Positions 16,680-26,052 of a stretch of DNA of 64,000 bases are shown in pieces (the stretch's first letter is position 1; each line of letters opens with the position of its first letter). The stretch is taken from IMG/VR virus record IMGVR_UViG_3300046507_000371, positions 1 to 64,000 of that record, one strand, 5' to 3'. The stretch comes from a virus. Position numbers and translations under genes: made by a program. A model generated the notes under the pieces. The model saw only the letters and a list, made by a program, of their open reading frames with translations. It was not told the origin of the DNA and searched no databases.

Positions 16680-17327
16680 TTAGAGGTTCATGATATTGGA
16701 TTTGTTGTTTCCAAGCAAGCTGGAACCAACCGCAATGCCCCCGCCAAGTACTGCGAGAGTAGCTGCACCCAAGAGACCCCAGATGATGCCTTTTTTGACG
16801 CGCTCGTTGTTTCTATGCTTGCGGTCATCGTCGGCTTTTTCTTCATCGGTCCTCGTGTCCTCTTCCCTATGATCGTCATCGCCATGTGCGGCCTTGCGTT
16901 TGCCGCTGCCATATCCCTTTGGGTTATCATTGGTTTCTTGTGCATTACTGCCGACCGGCAGAAATGGGTCTTCTCTCTTTAAACTCATAGACGCCTCTTC
17001 ACCATTTTCTTCGCTGTAAATAACCTGAAGCTGGCCAACTTCTGAACCTATAACTTCTTCACTACCGATGTCTCCCGGGTGATTCCCCGCCTCGTGTATG
17101 ACATCGTCTAGGTTATCTACATTGGTTAACGCTTTTTCACTACCGTTTACACCAGAGAAAACTACTCCTTCGAATGGATCAGATTCTTGGAGTTTTTTGA
17201 CCTTACCGCGTACGTAACGATTGGAGACGTACCCTCCGATTGCATCTCGATCCCTATTGCCAAGGATGCTTCCCACTTCCAGAAGCTGATCTTGCCAATC
17301 ATGAGATTGATTTGTAACCCCTGACAT
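16680..17327 (-). CDS. acidic protein with C-terminal membrane anchor, 215 aa
   Basis: The start is set at ATG 17327, which has a GAGG site seven bases upstream; an ATG at 17369 would add 14 basic residues without a ribosome site. The product is acidic and disordered, with a highly charged stretch (about residues 145-180), then one hydrophobic helix (G-I-I-W-G-L-L-G-A-A-T-L-A-V-L) near the C-terminus. That suggests a tail-anchored inner membrane protein with a large cytoplasmic domain. Function unknown. Confidence 0.7.
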   Translation of the reverse strand: MSGVTNQSHDWQDQLLEVGSILGNRDRDAIGGYVSNRYVRGKVKKLQESDPFEGVVFSGVNGSEKALTNVDNLDDVIHEAGNHPGDIGSEEVIGSEVGQLQVIYSEENGEEASMSLKREDPFLPVGSNAQETNDNPKGYGSGKRKAAHGDDDHREEDTRTDEEKADDDRKHRNNERVKKGIIWGLLGAATLAVLGGGIAVGSSLLGNNKSNIMNL

Positions 17328-17386
17328 AGTCGGCCTCGTTTTGTTAGTCTTCGAGTTCCTGTTCTTCATATATGTCAGGGTATCTT

Positions 17387-17608
17387 CTACCTATGTGCAC
17401 TAGCCGAACTGCCGCCACTGGACCGCTCACGCGATGCACGGTAGTTCTCTTGGGCAACGCCAGCACTGTATCCGGCAATGACCGCCATCAGCGCAAAGCC
17501 TGCAACCTTGAGAATGCCCTTGAGAAAACCTCCCGCAATCTTCTCAGCGTCCAGTTCCCCGTTATCCAGATCCAGGTCCGGATCGTATGGTCTCTTTTCG
17601 TATGCCAT
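17387..17608 (-). CDS. small membrane protein, 73 aa
   Basis: ATG 17608 with a GGAG site six bases upstream. An acidic N-terminus (D-P-D-L-D-L-D-N-G-E-L-D) is followed by one transmembrane helix near residues 33-50 and a basic/Ser-rich tail. No family is recognised. It lies in a run of three genes for single-helix proteins, which suggests membrane-directed functions. Confidence 0.68.
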   Translation of the reverse strand: MAYEKRPYDPDLDLDNGELDAEKIAGGFLKGILKVAGFALMAVIAGYSAGVAQENYRASRERSSGGSSASAHR

Positions 17609-17718
17609 TTGAAACTCCAAAATTAAACAGCACTTAATACTAACAACGCCCGTTGTAAAACTTCAAAACAGAAGGTTTGTTTTTAACTCCTGTTCCTTTT
17701 TTGGTCTGACTGAAATTA

Positions 17719-17883
17719 TTAGTGGTGTCTCAAGGTACGCCCTTCCTGGGAGACAAGTAACACAGAGATCAAAAGACCGCCGACGACTACGCCCGCAGAA
17801 TGAACGATTTCCTTGAAGACGCCGCCGATGATTCTCGATGACTGTGCCTCTTTATCTGTGGTTCGGGGCTTGTATTGGGACAT
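17719..17883 (-). CDS. small membrane protein, 54 aa
   Basis: ATG 17883 with a GGAG site. The product has a polar N-terminus and one hydrophobic helix around residues 29-45. A box A promoter lies at 17994-18003, leaving a leader of about 100 bases. Function unknown. Confidence 0.68.
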   Translation of the reverse strand: MSQYKPRTTDKEAQSSRIIGGVFKEIVHSAGVVVGGLLISVLLVSQEGRTLRHH

Positions 17884-17993
17884 GACTAACTCCTAATTAA
17901 GTGAGGCATCAAGCAGATAGTTGACGTTGGCTCCTAGCCTTTAAAAGTAAAGTTTTATTCGTTTTTAGTGGTGATACTTTTTACTACAATATA

Positions 17994-18003
17994 CTTATAC
18001 CAA
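17994..18003 (-). promoter_or_regulatory. box A promoter (TTGGTATAAGTATATTGTAG)
   Basis: Exact box with the full downstream extension TATATTGTAG shared with 60468 and nearly with 2532. A GGGTC element lies nine bases upstream of the TATAAG, as in the two boxes at 18536 and 18609. Confidence 0.7.
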
Positions 18004-18027
18004 TAATTGACCCTATTTCAGGAAACT

Positions 18028-18054
18028 AAAAAAACCGGGCGAGGTCCCGGTTTT
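18028..18054 (-). terminator. rho-independent terminator
   Basis: ACCGGG cgaggt CCCGGT with a seven-base A run on the plus strand (T run on the minus strand). It follows the stop of the gene at 18101. A second hairpin (GGGGaCTGGA/TCCAGtgCCCC) lies between them. Confidence 0.8.
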
Positions 18055-18100
18055 CTAGGTGAAGAGTGGGGACTGGATTTCTCCAGTGCCCCTGCACAGC

Positions 18101-18475
18101 TTACTCTGCCGTGACGTGGAATTCGGGATTGTCCGAACCCGTGGTACCGACGACCGTGCGGTTCATGCGGCTTTGCACCAGCACCGTACCACCGACGCCG
18201 AGAGCAGCTCCGACGACGATGCTTCCTGCTGCCAGAACCGAGCGGTTCATGTGGCGGAAGAATGCACCGACGCGGCTTTCGCCTTCGATGATCGCCGCAG
18301 CATCTTCGTAGCGACCGGCTGCCTTCTTGGCACGGAGCGCTTCCGACTTGAGACGGCGGTTCTCTGCTTCCAGCTCTTCCGAGCGTTCACGAGCCTGGCG
18401 AAGCTCGTCGTTCGACAGCGTTTCTTCGTTCTTGCCTGCTTCGTTCTTGCCTGCTTCCGGTTTTTGCGTCGTCAT
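18101..18475 (-). CDS. coiled-coil protein with membrane helix, 124 aa
   Basis: The start is ATG 18475, seven bases after AAGGAG. The product has a repeated A-G-K-N-E segment near residue 8, a charged coiled coil (about residues 22-65) and one hydrophobic helix near 80-100, then a short outer tail. It is GC-rich in codon use. Two tandem box A promoters (18536, 18609) precede it, which suggests strong expression. The topology resembles small membrane-anchored coiled-coil proteins; function unknown. Confidence 0.7.
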   Translation of the reverse strand: MTTQKPEAGKNEAGKNEETLSNDELRQARERSEELEAENRRLKSEALRAKKAAGRYEDAAAIIEGESRVGAFFRHMNRSVLAAGSIVVGAALGVGGTVLVQSRMNRTVVGTTGSDNPEFHVTAE

Positions 18476-18535
18476 GATGTTGCTCCTTAAAGGATTTTGA
18501 TTTCGGGAGGAAACTACAATATTATTACACAGCAC

Positions 18536-18545
18536 TTATACCAAG
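18536..18545 (-). promoter_or_regulatory. box A promoter, proximal copy of a tandem pair
   Basis: Exact TTGGTATAAG on the minus strand. About 20 upstream bases (CAATTTTCAGGGTCGC) are repeated upstream of the distal copy. Confidence 0.68.
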
Positions 18546-18608
18546 CTGCGACCCTGAAAATTGAATATCGCTCGACTAATCAAAACGATACTGTTTCCCG
18601 GTACTTTA

Positions 18609-18618
18609 CTTATACCAA
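18609..18618 (-). promoter_or_regulatory. box A promoter, distal copy of a tandem pair
   Basis: Exact TTGGTATAAG on the minus strand with upstream CAATTTTCCGGGGTCAC, a near copy of the proximal upstream region 73 bases away. Confidence 0.65.
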
Positions 18619-18671
18619 GAGTGACCCCGGAAAATTGAATTTTTACCATTTGACTTGGATCAGGGGTCAGT

Positions 18672-18679
18672 TTAAAATA
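18672..18679 (+). promoter_or_regulatory. box B promoter (TTAAAATA) before the portal gene
   Basis: GTTTAAAATACG 27 bases before the portal ATG. Confidence 0.6.
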
Positions 18680-18705
18680 CGGTTATCTATTAATCTGGCC
18701 AAGAC

Positions 18706-20604
18706 ATGTCAAATAACGGCTTTTACGTACCATACCAACCTCCTCCTATTCCAGGAACTTCCGGTCAGCTGCCGGGAGCAGGCAATTTTGCAACTGCAGG
18801 GAGTCCTTGGTTCTCGGTCTCGAATCAATTCTTACCGAGAAATCTTCACGATGTAATCAGATGGGCTAAGTACATCACCGTTCAATCACCGGTGACGACT
18901 GAGGTCATCCGTAAATTTGCAACGTATCCTATTACTGAATTTGTAGTACGTACAAAATCAGATGCTACGAAACGCAAGTACGAAGAAGTATTCAAGAGTT
19001 TCAAGCTTAAATCAGCGCTTCACAATATTGGCTTCGAGTATTACACAGTAGGTAACGTATTTATCTCTATCTACTTTCCTATTCACCGTACGCTGCACTG
19101 CCCACTTTGTAATGGTAATACCTCTGCTAAAGCTGCAGAGTTCACACAGTTCAAAAACTACGAATTCGTAGGTAACTGCCCTCATTGTGATGCCAAAGGC
19201 GTTACGTTTACACGTAGAGACGCTAAGTCAATGAACGTGGAAGATATGAATCTGATTCAATGGGATCCGATCAATATCAACGTTAACTTCAACCCTATCA
19301 CTGGCGAATACGAATACTTCTACAAGATTCCAAACGACGTTAAACGTAAAGTTCGTGAAGGGGATAAGCTATTCGTGAACAGTGTTCCGTGGGGATTTAT
19401 TGAAGCTGTAAAGAATAACCAAGACTTCAAGTTCGATAAGAATAATCTGTTCCACTTGCAGAATCTATCCGCAGGCCAACAGATTAATGGCGTTGCCGTA
19501 CCTCCGCTTATTTCACTATTCTACCTTGTTTTCTATCAGGCAACGCTTCGTAAAGCAAACGAGTCTGTAGCTACTGACTTTATGTCTCCGCTTCGTGTGA
19601 TTTTCCCGCAAGCTCAGACAGCTAACAGCGATCCTGTGTCACAGATCAGTCTACGTAACTTCGTAGAACGTATGCAGGCTAATTTGGTCAAGCATAAGCA
19701 AGACAATAACCACGTTGTAGTTGCGCCAGTACCTATCGGTTACCAAGCTATTAGCGGTGAAGGCAAGAGTCTTCTCGTAGCTTCTGAAATCCAACAAGCT
19801 GAAGATTCAATTCTTCTGGCTCTTGGCGTTTCGAGAGAGTTGCTTGCAGGTACGACTAACTGGACTAGTTCAACGACTGGACTTCGTCTGTTAGAAAATA
19901 CTATGCTTTGCTATACCGGTCAGATTGCCGATCTTATTACTTGGATCATGGCTCGTGTATCAAAGTACCTGAACCTTGAGACTTGTGATGTTGATCTTGC
20001 ACCGTTCAAGCTAACTGACGACCTGAATCTACAACAAATGCTTATCCAAGCAGTTCAGTCAAACAATGGTTCACTGTCAAGCCTGTACGAATCCTTCGGT
20101 ATGAACTTTGGCGAAGAGCTTGACAAGATGCGTGAAGATGCTATTTCTCGTGCTGTTAGCGAAGTTAAGACGAAGCTCGAAGTTGATCAAAGCACGTACT
20201 TGGCTGCTCGTGAAACTGGGGATTCGTTTGACCGTAACAACGACTATAAAACAGCTCTAGCTAAGGCTCAGCAAATTGCTGAACAGCTTTATACTGCTGA
20301 CGATGGTACGAAACGTGCTATACTTAACCGTCTAAAATTAGAAGATTATGCGATGTTCATGCTCGTCGCTAAACTTCTTGAAGAGTACGCAGAAAATCAG
20401 CAGGCCCAAATGGCTATGCAACAGGTTGGACCGGATGGTAAACCGATTCCAGGACAACCGGGTCAGCAAGCACCGGCCGGGCCGGGCGGAGAAGAAAAGG
20501 CTGCTGACGAACCAACAAATGGGGCCGGTAGTCCAGAACATCAAAATGGATCTGGAGAAGAGAAGCAAAACGATACTTCTAGCGGCCCTGCTGAACAACA
20601 GTAA
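18706..20604 (+). CDS. portal protein with zinc-ribbon insertion
   Basis: The 632-aa product fits a large-phage portal: length, a central helical region with G-V-S-R-E-L-L-A-G-T...T-G-L-R-L-L-E-N-T, and an acidic, Pro/Gly/Gln-rich C-terminal tail. A C-P-L-C pair near residue 131 and a C-P-H-C pair near 157 form a zinc ribbon inserted in the N-terminal half, unusual for a portal. The portal is the dodecameric ring at the capsid vertex through which DNA passes. The next genes are a 98-aa ORF and RNAP beta. A head-to-tail role is inferred from sequence features alone. Confidence 0.75.
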   Translation: MSNNGFYVPYQPPPIPGTSGQLPGAGNFATAGSPWFSVSNQFLPRNLHDVIRWAKYITVQSPVTTEVIRKFATYPITEFVVRTKSDATKRKYEEVFKSFKLKSALHNIGFEYYTVGNVFISIYFPIHRTLHCPLCNGNTSAKAAEFTQFKNYEFVGNCPHCDAKGVTFTRRDAKSMNVEDMNLIQWDPININVNFNPITGEYEYFYKIPNDVKRKVREGDKLFVNSVPWGFIEAVKNNQDFKFDKNNLFHLQNLSAGQQINGVAVPPLISLFYLVFYQATLRKANESVATDFMSPLRVIFPQAQTANSDPVSQISLRNFVERMQANLVKHKQDNNHVVVAPVPIGYQAISGEGKSLLVASEIQQAEDSILLALGVSRELLAGTTNWTSSTTGLRLLENTMLCYTGQIADLITWIMARVSKYLNLETCDVDLAPFKLTDDLNLQQMLIQAVQSNNGSLSSLYESFGMNFGEELDKMREDAISRAVSEVKTKLEVDQSTYLAARETGDSFDRNNDYKTALAKAQQIAEQLYTADDGTKRAILNRLKLEDYAMFMLVAKLLEEYAENQQAQMAMQQVGPDGKPIPGQPGQQAPAGPGGEEKAADEPTNGAGSPEHQNGSGEEKQNDTSSGPAEQQ

Positions 20605-20617
20605 GAAAGGATAATAA

Positions 20618-20914
20618 ATGGCTTCAAAAGACGGCGTTACAAATGGACTCAGTCCTTCTGAACCAATTACGTTTCCGGGCTTCGGCCCGAAACAGGTTGA
20701 TGAAGGTGATTTTAATAACTACAGAGTTAGATACGCTCAAATAGATATTATGGACCCAGGCTCAAGAGCAGAGCTTGAAATCATTGAAACAAAAGCAGTT
20801 AAGGGACAAGGGGTTATTATCCTGACGAAGGATAAATTCACCTTCATGGATAAATACTATATGGTAGTAAGCTACCTGGAATTAGAGACACGAGATGCCG
20901 ACACCAGCCGATAA
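20618..20914 (+). CDS. hypothetical protein, 98 aa
   Basis: AAAGGA precedes ATG 20618, and the 3' end overlaps the RNAP beta start by 20 bases. The product appears beta-rich after residue 35. It lies between portal and RNAP genes and is surely cotranscribed with them; no family is recognised. Confidence 0.68.
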   Translation: MASKDGVTNGLSPSEPITFPGFGPKQVDEGDFNNYRVRYAQIDIMDPGSRAELEIIETKAVKGQGVIILTKDKFTFMDKYYMVVSYLELETRDADTSR

Positions 20915-23900
20915 TCTACAACTTATCTTTTCATCACCTAAGGAAATGCGCACAAGAGTTGACGCTTCCTTAATGCAGGGCATCGCTTCTCAATTCCCTA
21001 TCGAGGGTAAGAACTACATTCTTACTCTTGAGGATCTTCGTACAGAGCCTAAGGAATTCACTCATCTTGACGAAAAGGATGCAATTCTTAAGTCAAAGTC
21101 TCTTGCATATCCAATCAAGGGCCACATTAAGCTTATTGACAAAACTACTGGAAAAGTTATTGACGAAAATAAGAACTTTTCGTTGATGGATGCATTCCAC
21201 ATTACTCCAAAGCACACAATGCTTTACAAGGGTAATAACTACTCAGTTGCTAACCAGCTTCAGCTTAACCCCGGTGTTTACACTCGTAGTAAAGAAACTG
21301 GTGAACTAGAATCTCACTTCAACACTGGTTCTGGTCGAAGCTTCTCAATTACGCTTGATCCACAGACATTCCAGTTTTCAGTTCATCCTGCAAGCTCGTC
21401 TTCAAGCATTCCTCTTGGACCTCTGGTTTCAAGAGTTTTTGGCATTGGTCCAAAAGAAGTAAGCCAGTACGTACCTGCTCAGGTTTGGGAAGCTAACCTT
21501 GCTTCTTCAGCAGGTAAAGAGCAGAAGATCATCAACGATCTATACGCCAAGCTTGTATCTACTGGTAAGCAAAAGCCTACTGCAAGTCTTGAAGAGAAGA
21601 TTATGCAACTCCGTGAATCAATGGAGGCATCATCACTTTCTCCTCAGACAACTCTGGTTACGCTTGGTAAGTCACTTGGTGCTGTAAATTCAGAAACCAT
21701 TCTCCGTGCAATGCGTAATCTTGTACAAGTTCACTCAGGTGACCGTGAAGAAGACAATCGAGATTCTCTGCAATTTAAGCGTGTTCAGAATCTGCCTGAT
21801 TTCATCCGTACTCGTTTCAGCAAGCACGAAATGCTTCCAAGCATTCGTCGTAAGCTGCTAGCTGGACTAGACAAGACTAAGAATCCGTCTGTACGTGACG
21901 TAGTGGTCAGCAAGCCCTTTAACAAGGTTATGACGGGCTACATCATCGACTCTAACCTCGTATCTACCCCTTCGGAAACTAACCCGCTGGAGAGCCTGGA
22001 AAGCGTTGGAAAGGTCACTGTACTAGGTGCCGGTGAAGGCGGTATTGCTTCAGACCGTGGAGTACCTATGTCAGCACGAGACATCGATCCGTCACACCTT
22101 GGCATTATCGATCCGAGTCGTACTCCTGAATCTGGTCACGCTGGTATTGACCAACGTTTCACTATTTCTGCTCGTCGTGATGATAGTGGTAATCTCTATT
22201 CACGAGTTCTTGATAAACAGGGCAAGCAACACTATTTGTCAGTCCAAGAAATGATGACAAGCACAATTGGTTTCCCACATCAAGAAGGGAAGAAGACTGT
22301 GCAAGCTCAGGTTCGTGGTGCACTTAAAGAAGTTCCAGTAAGCCAAGTTGATTACTGGCTGGCAGATACAACTGACATGTACACTATTACGACTAACCTC
22401 GTACCGTTCCTGAACAGTAATCACCCAGGTCGTCTAACGATGGCCGGTAAAGCTATTCCTCAGGCACTGTCACTTGTAGAACGTGAAAAGCCACTTGTAC
22501 AGACAGTAAATGGTCAAGGCGTAAGTTTTTCAAAAGCTATCGGCAACGTTATTAGCACTGTTTCTCCTGTTGCAGGAAGCATTTCGCACATCACTAAGTC
22601 ACAGATTCATATTAAAGACGATGATGGTAGGACTCATAAAGTAGACCTCGTTAAGAATCTTCCATTCAACATGAAGGGTTTCCTTGATGATGAAAAACCT
22701 CTCGTTAAGGTCGGTGACAAAGTGAAGGAAGGCCAGCCTATCTCTGATAACAACTATACGGTTGACGGAGAGTTGGCTCTTGGTAAGAACCTTGAAGTAG
22801 CGTACATGCCATATAAAGGCTACAACCACGAAGACGGCTTGGTTATTAGCCGTTCATGTGCCGATAGTCTTAGCAGCCATCACGCTTATAAGGTTGACTA
22901 CTCTGTACAGCCAATCTCTACTATGAGCAAGACTCTGCTGGTAAGACACTTTTCTGGCAAGTTCACGAAAGAACAGCTTGAAAAATTGGATGAACGTGGT
23001 TTTGCTAAGGTTGGTGCAGTTCTTAATCATGGCGATCCGGTATATGCTGTACTTGAAAAACGTGAACCTACTTCTGAAGACAGAATGTTGGCTCGGCTTC
23101 ACAAGTCACTCGTTAATCCATTCCGTATTGCTTCAGAACTATGGACCCACGAAGAGAACGGCACAGTAGTTGATGCACACACAGAAGGTAAGAATATTCG
23201 TCTTCTAGTGCGTTCAGTAAAACCTCTTGAAATTGGAGATAAGCTGACAGGCCTGCACGGTAATAAAGGTATCGTTTCAAAGATTCTTAATGACAATGAA
23301 ATGCCTTATAAGAAAGAATCTGGTCAACCAGTTGATATTCTTTTGAACCCTGCTTCTGTTACTTCTCGTATTAACCTTGGACAGCTAATGGAAACTGCTG
23401 CTGGTAAACTTGCTAAAGTTACTGGCAAGACATACATGGTTCACAACTTCAGCAAGAACAGTAACGTTTCTGATCTAAAGAGAGAACTAGATGCAGCAGG
23501 CGTAAGTGATACTGACATGATGGTTGATCCGAAGACTGGTAAAGACCTTGGCAAGATTCTTACAGGCCCTCAGTACTTTCTGAAGTTGTACAAAACTACT
23601 GACCAAAACTGGTCTGCTCGGAATACGGGTGGCTACGATAACGTACTGCAACCTACCAAGGGCGGTGAAGAAGGTTCTAAATCAGTTGGCTACATGGAAA
23701 TGCTTGGTCTTCTTGGCTCTAATGCTCGTAAGAACCTTAAAGAAATTGCAACGCTTAAGTCTCAGGAAAACTCAGAATACTGGACGAAATTTAAGTTCGG
23801 TCAGGCTCTTCCAAAGCCACGTATGACCTTTGCTACCGAGAAGTTTCTCGATTATCTTAAAGGTGCAGGTATTAAGACAAGTATTGATAACGGAAAGCTT

Positions 23901-24296
23901 ACAGCGTCACCGCTTACCGATCAAGATATTATCGGAATGTCAAATGGTGTAATTAAATCACCTGAACTTCTAAGTGCCAAGAACCTTGAGCCTGAAAAAG
24001 GTGGTCTTTATGACCCAGGTACAACTGGTGGATTGAAGGGTAAGAACTGGACTCACTACGAACTAGCTGAAGCTCTTCCAAACCCAGTGTTTGAACGTCC
24101 TATCAAGAGTCTGCTAGGTCTAAAGTCAAGCGAATATGATGGTATTATCCAAGGCTCAATAGGTATCAAGAAGTTGGATGATGGTTCATTTGCCCTGCAC
24201 AATACGTCTAACGGTCAGCACATTAAAACTATAAAAGTGAATAGTGCTAACATAAGTAGCGAAGCGGAAGGGCATAATGATCACGAATCCCAATAG
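20895..24296 (+). CDS. rpoB: RNA polymerase beta subunit (unsplit)
   Basis: The 1133-aa product has the beta-subunit catalytic-face blocks: M-P-Y-K-G-Y-N-H-E-D-G-L-V-I-S near residue 638 (bacterial MPWNGYNFEDSILIS), G-D-K-L-T-G-L-H-G-N-K-G near 781 (bacterial GDKMAGRHGNKG) and P-V-D-I-L-L-N-P-A-S-V-T-S-R-I-N-L-G-Q near 813. It is shorter than bacterial beta (about 1340 aa) and highly divergent N-terminally. Unlike phiKZ-group phages, beta is not split. It sits in the portal operon, so late expression or virion packaging is possible, but no targeting peptide is seen on it. Partners are the beta-prime halves at 27234 and 36187; no alpha or omega subunit is visible. Confidence 0.93.
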   Translation: MPTPADNLQLIFSSPKEMRTRVDASLMQGIASQFPIEGKNYILTLEDLRTEPKEFTHLDEKDAILKSKSLAYPIKGHIKLIDKTTGKVIDENKNFSLMDAFHITPKHTMLYKGNNYSVANQLQLNPGVYTRSKETGELESHFNTGSGRSFSITLDPQTFQFSVHPASSSSSIPLGPLVSRVFGIGPKEVSQYVPAQVWEANLASSAGKEQKIINDLYAKLVSTGKQKPTASLEEKIMQLRESMEASSLSPQTTLVTLGKSLGAVNSETILRAMRNLVQVHSGDREEDNRDSLQFKRVQNLPDFIRTRFSKHEMLPSIRRKLLAGLDKTKNPSVRDVVVSKPFNKVMTGYIIDSNLVSTPSETNPLESLESVGKVTVLGAGEGGIASDRGVPMSARDIDPSHLGIIDPSRTPESGHAGIDQRFTISARRDDSGNLYSRVLDKQGKQHYLSVQEMMTSTIGFPHQEGKKTVQAQVRGALKEVPVSQVDYWLADTTDMYTITTNLVPFLNSNHPGRLTMAGKAIPQALSLVEREKPLVQTVNGQGVSFSKAIGNVISTVSPVAGSISHITKSQIHIKDDDGRTHKVDLVKNLPFNMKGFLDDEKPLVKVGDKVKEGQPISDNNYTVDGELALGKNLEVAYMPYKGYNHEDGLVISRSCADSLSSHHAYKVDYSVQPISTMSKTLLVRHFSGKFTKEQLEKLDERGFAKVGAVLNHGDPVYAVLEKREPTSEDRMLARLHKSLVNPFRIASELWTHEENGTVVDAHTEGKNIRLLVRSVKPLEIGDKLTGLHGNKGIVSKILNDNEMPYKKESGQPVDILLNPASVTSRINLGQLMETAAGKLAKVTGKTYMVHNFSKNSNVSDLKRELDAAGVSDTDMMVDPKTGKDLGKILTGPQYFLKLYKTTDQNWSARNTGGYDNVLQPTKGGEEGSKSVGYMEMLGLLGSNARKNLKEIATLKSQENSEYWTKFKFGQALPKPRMTFATEKFLDYLKGAGIKTSIDNGKLTASPLTDQDIIGMSNGVIKSPELLSAKNLEPEKGGLYDPGTTGGLKGKNWTHYELAEALPNPVFERPIKSLLGLKSSEYDGIIQGSIGIKKLDDGSFALHNTSNGQHIKTIKVNSANISSEAEGHNDHESQ

Positions 24297-24645
24297 GTTT
24301 ATAAGGGGGCTATCTGATCTTACAGATATTGTGGATGATGACTATGATATTGATCAGATAGTAACTACTCCTCCCACTACTCCGGTGGGAGTTGTAGCTC
24401 CTCCAACACAAGAAAGAGACAGTTCACCATCATCGTTTACCCTAGAACAAGCCGAGTTTACTCTGGCTTTTGATGGTGCACAAAACCTATCTTTACCAGA
24501 TGTTCCTGCCTTAGGAACAATGTTGTTTATAAATGGATTTCTCCAATCCAGAACTTGTTATGAAGTAGTTAGTAACGTCCTTATACTACCAGAAGATTTA
24601 GATCTGTATGCCGGGGACCTTATTATGCTGACTTATATAAAATAA
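24277..24645 (+). CDS. small virion-type protein, 122 aa
   Basis: Overlaps the end of the beta gene by 20 bases. The N-terminal half has an acidic, Thr/Pro-rich linker. The C-terminal 45 residues (L-F-I-N-G-F-L...Y-A-G-D-L-I-M-L-T-Y) match in pattern the C-terminus of the next fibre gene (L-F-L-N-G-M-L...L-T-G-D-K-L-R-A-Y-Y). A shared tip or trimerisation module is inferred. Confidence 0.65.
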   Translation: MITNPNRFIRGLSDLTDIVDDDYDIDQIVTTPPTTPVGVVAPPTQERDSSPSSFTLEQAEFTLAFDGAQNLSLPDVPALGTMLFINGFLQSRTCYEVVSNVLILPEDLDLYAGDLIMLTYIK

Positions 24646-24651
24646 GCAAAA

Positions 24652-24660
24652 GTTAAAATA
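24652..24660 (+). promoter_or_regulatory. box B promoter (GTTAAAATA)
   Basis: Lies 59 bases before the fibre gene at 24719, with a leader hairpin in between. Confidence 0.6.
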
Positions 24661-24674
24661 CAGTTTGTAAGCTA

Positions 24675-24696
24675 AGGTCCAGCTACTATCGGGCCT
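24675..24696 (+). promoter_or_regulatory. leader hairpin, fibre mRNA
   Basis: AGGTCC agctactatc GGGCCT (one G-U pair) directly downstream of the promoter and before the AAGGAG ribosome site. Similar leader hairpins precede the decoration, sheath and tube genes. Confidence 0.5.
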
Positions 24697-24718
24697 CTTT
24701 TAAAAAGGAGAGCCACAA

Positions 24719-25816
24719 ATGGCTCAAACATTAATCCGGGGCGGTTCACAGATAATGGCTGGATCTATTCCAGCTTCAGCGCTTGTATCCGGCCTCAATC
24801 TTCCAACATCTCAACTCCAAGACGGTGCCTCGTTTATTCGTTCGACAGGCACTGTTGCTATGGCCGCTTCTCTTAATATGGGCGGTTTTTCGATTACCAA
24901 CGTAGGTATTCCAACGAACGGATCAGACGTAGCTAGCAAATCATACGTTGACGCTTTAGCTAACGGTCTAAGCTTTAAGAACGCAGCTAGAGCACTTGCC
25001 GCTTCAAATATTACGTTAAGTGGAACTCAGACTATTGACGGAGTTTCTCTTGTAGCAGGTGACCGTGTTCTTGCAACTGCACAGACTACTGGTTCACAGA
25101 ATGGTCTTTGGGTTGTAGCTGTAGGTGCATGGACTCGGCCTGCTGACTGGGCTGCAGCAAGTTCACAGAAAGAAGGCGCTTACGTTCTAGTTGAGCCAGA
25201 AGGCACAACATATAAGAACTCTAAGTGGTTCTGTACCACGGCAATAAACATTACAGTTGACACAACGTCAACAGCTTGGTCACAAGACACCTCAGGCACT
25301 TCATATAGCAATGGTCAAGGTCTTAGTTTAACTGGTGTTACCTTCGCTATTAAGAACGGTAACGGTCTTGGCTTCGACGGCTCTAACAATGTTCAAGTTG
25401 TTGCTGCAAGCGGTGGACTATTAACAGTTGCTGCAGGCGGAGTAGGAATTACTGCTTCAAGTACTTCTGGTCAACTTATTGTATCCAACGGTTCCAATCA
25501 ACCTGCTTGGGTTAGTGCTTCTGGTGATGTAACCATTTCTACTGCTGGTGCAATGACAGTAAATAACGTTGCTGGTACTGGCTTCTTGAAATATGGTAAC
25601 CAAGTAAACAATGAAACACCTACTGGTTCTATTAACGGCTCAAACACATCGTTTGCACTTGCAAATGCTCCACAAGTTAATTCGCTTGAACTGTTCTTAA
25701 ACGGTATGCTACTTGAACCGGGTGCAGGAAACGATTATACTATTAGCGGAACAGCTATCACTATGCTGTTCGCTCCGTTAACCGGAGACAAGCTAAGAGC
25801 ATATTACTGGAAATGA
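24719..25816 (+). CDS. tail fibre-like structural protein
   Basis: The 365-aa product contains the fibre hallmark L-N-M-G-G-F-S-I-T-N-V-G-x-P...D-V-A-S-K-S-Y-V-D near residues 52-80. A repetitive Ser/Gly/Thr-rich shaft and a C-terminal F-L-N-G module shared with the preceding gene follow. A strong AAGGAGAG ribosome site precedes ATG. It is probably part of the receptor-binding apparatus; the receptor is unknown. Confidence 0.8.
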   Translation: MAQTLIRGGSQIMAGSIPASALVSGLNLPTSQLQDGASFIRSTGTVAMAASLNMGGFSITNVGIPTNGSDVASKSYVDALANGLSFKNAARALAASNITLSGTQTIDGVSLVAGDRVLATAQTTGSQNGLWVVAVGAWTRPADWAAASSQKEGAYVLVEPEGTTYKNSKWFCTTAINITVDTTSTAWSQDTSGTSYSNGQGLSLTGVTFAIKNGNGLGFDGSNNVQVVAASGGLLTVAAGGVGITASSTSGQLIVSNGSNQPAWVSASGDVTISTAGAMTVNNVAGTGFLKYGNQVNNETPTGSINGSNTSFALANAPQVNSLELFLNGMLLEPGAGNDYTISGTAITMLFAPLTGDKLRAYYWK

Positions 25817-26052
25817 CGAATAACACTCGAATGGCACCAGAACAAGACGCCTGGCTCGGAAAGATGCAAAACGAGCTGGGCGTTTTATATTCTAACGTAT
25901 GGATGTTAGAAATTCAGAAGGAACGTCTTACACAAAGAGTTCTACAGGATGCAGAATTAATCAGCCATCTAAAAGAAAGAATTCTAAAATTAGAACAGTC
26001 TAATACAGAGCTGAAAGAAATGATTCAGCCAGAACGTAAAACGAGAAAATAA
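25813..26052 (+). CDS. coiled-coil protein, 79 aa
   Basis: ATGA overlap with the fibre gene. Residues 30-72 form a heptad-like charged coiled coil ending in a basic tail. Its position between fibre genes suggests a fibre-assembly or attachment factor (inference). Confidence 0.7.
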   Translation: MTNNTRMAPEQDAWLGKMQNELGVLYSNVWMLEIQKERLTQRVLQDAELISHLKERILKLEQSNTELKEMIQPERKTRK

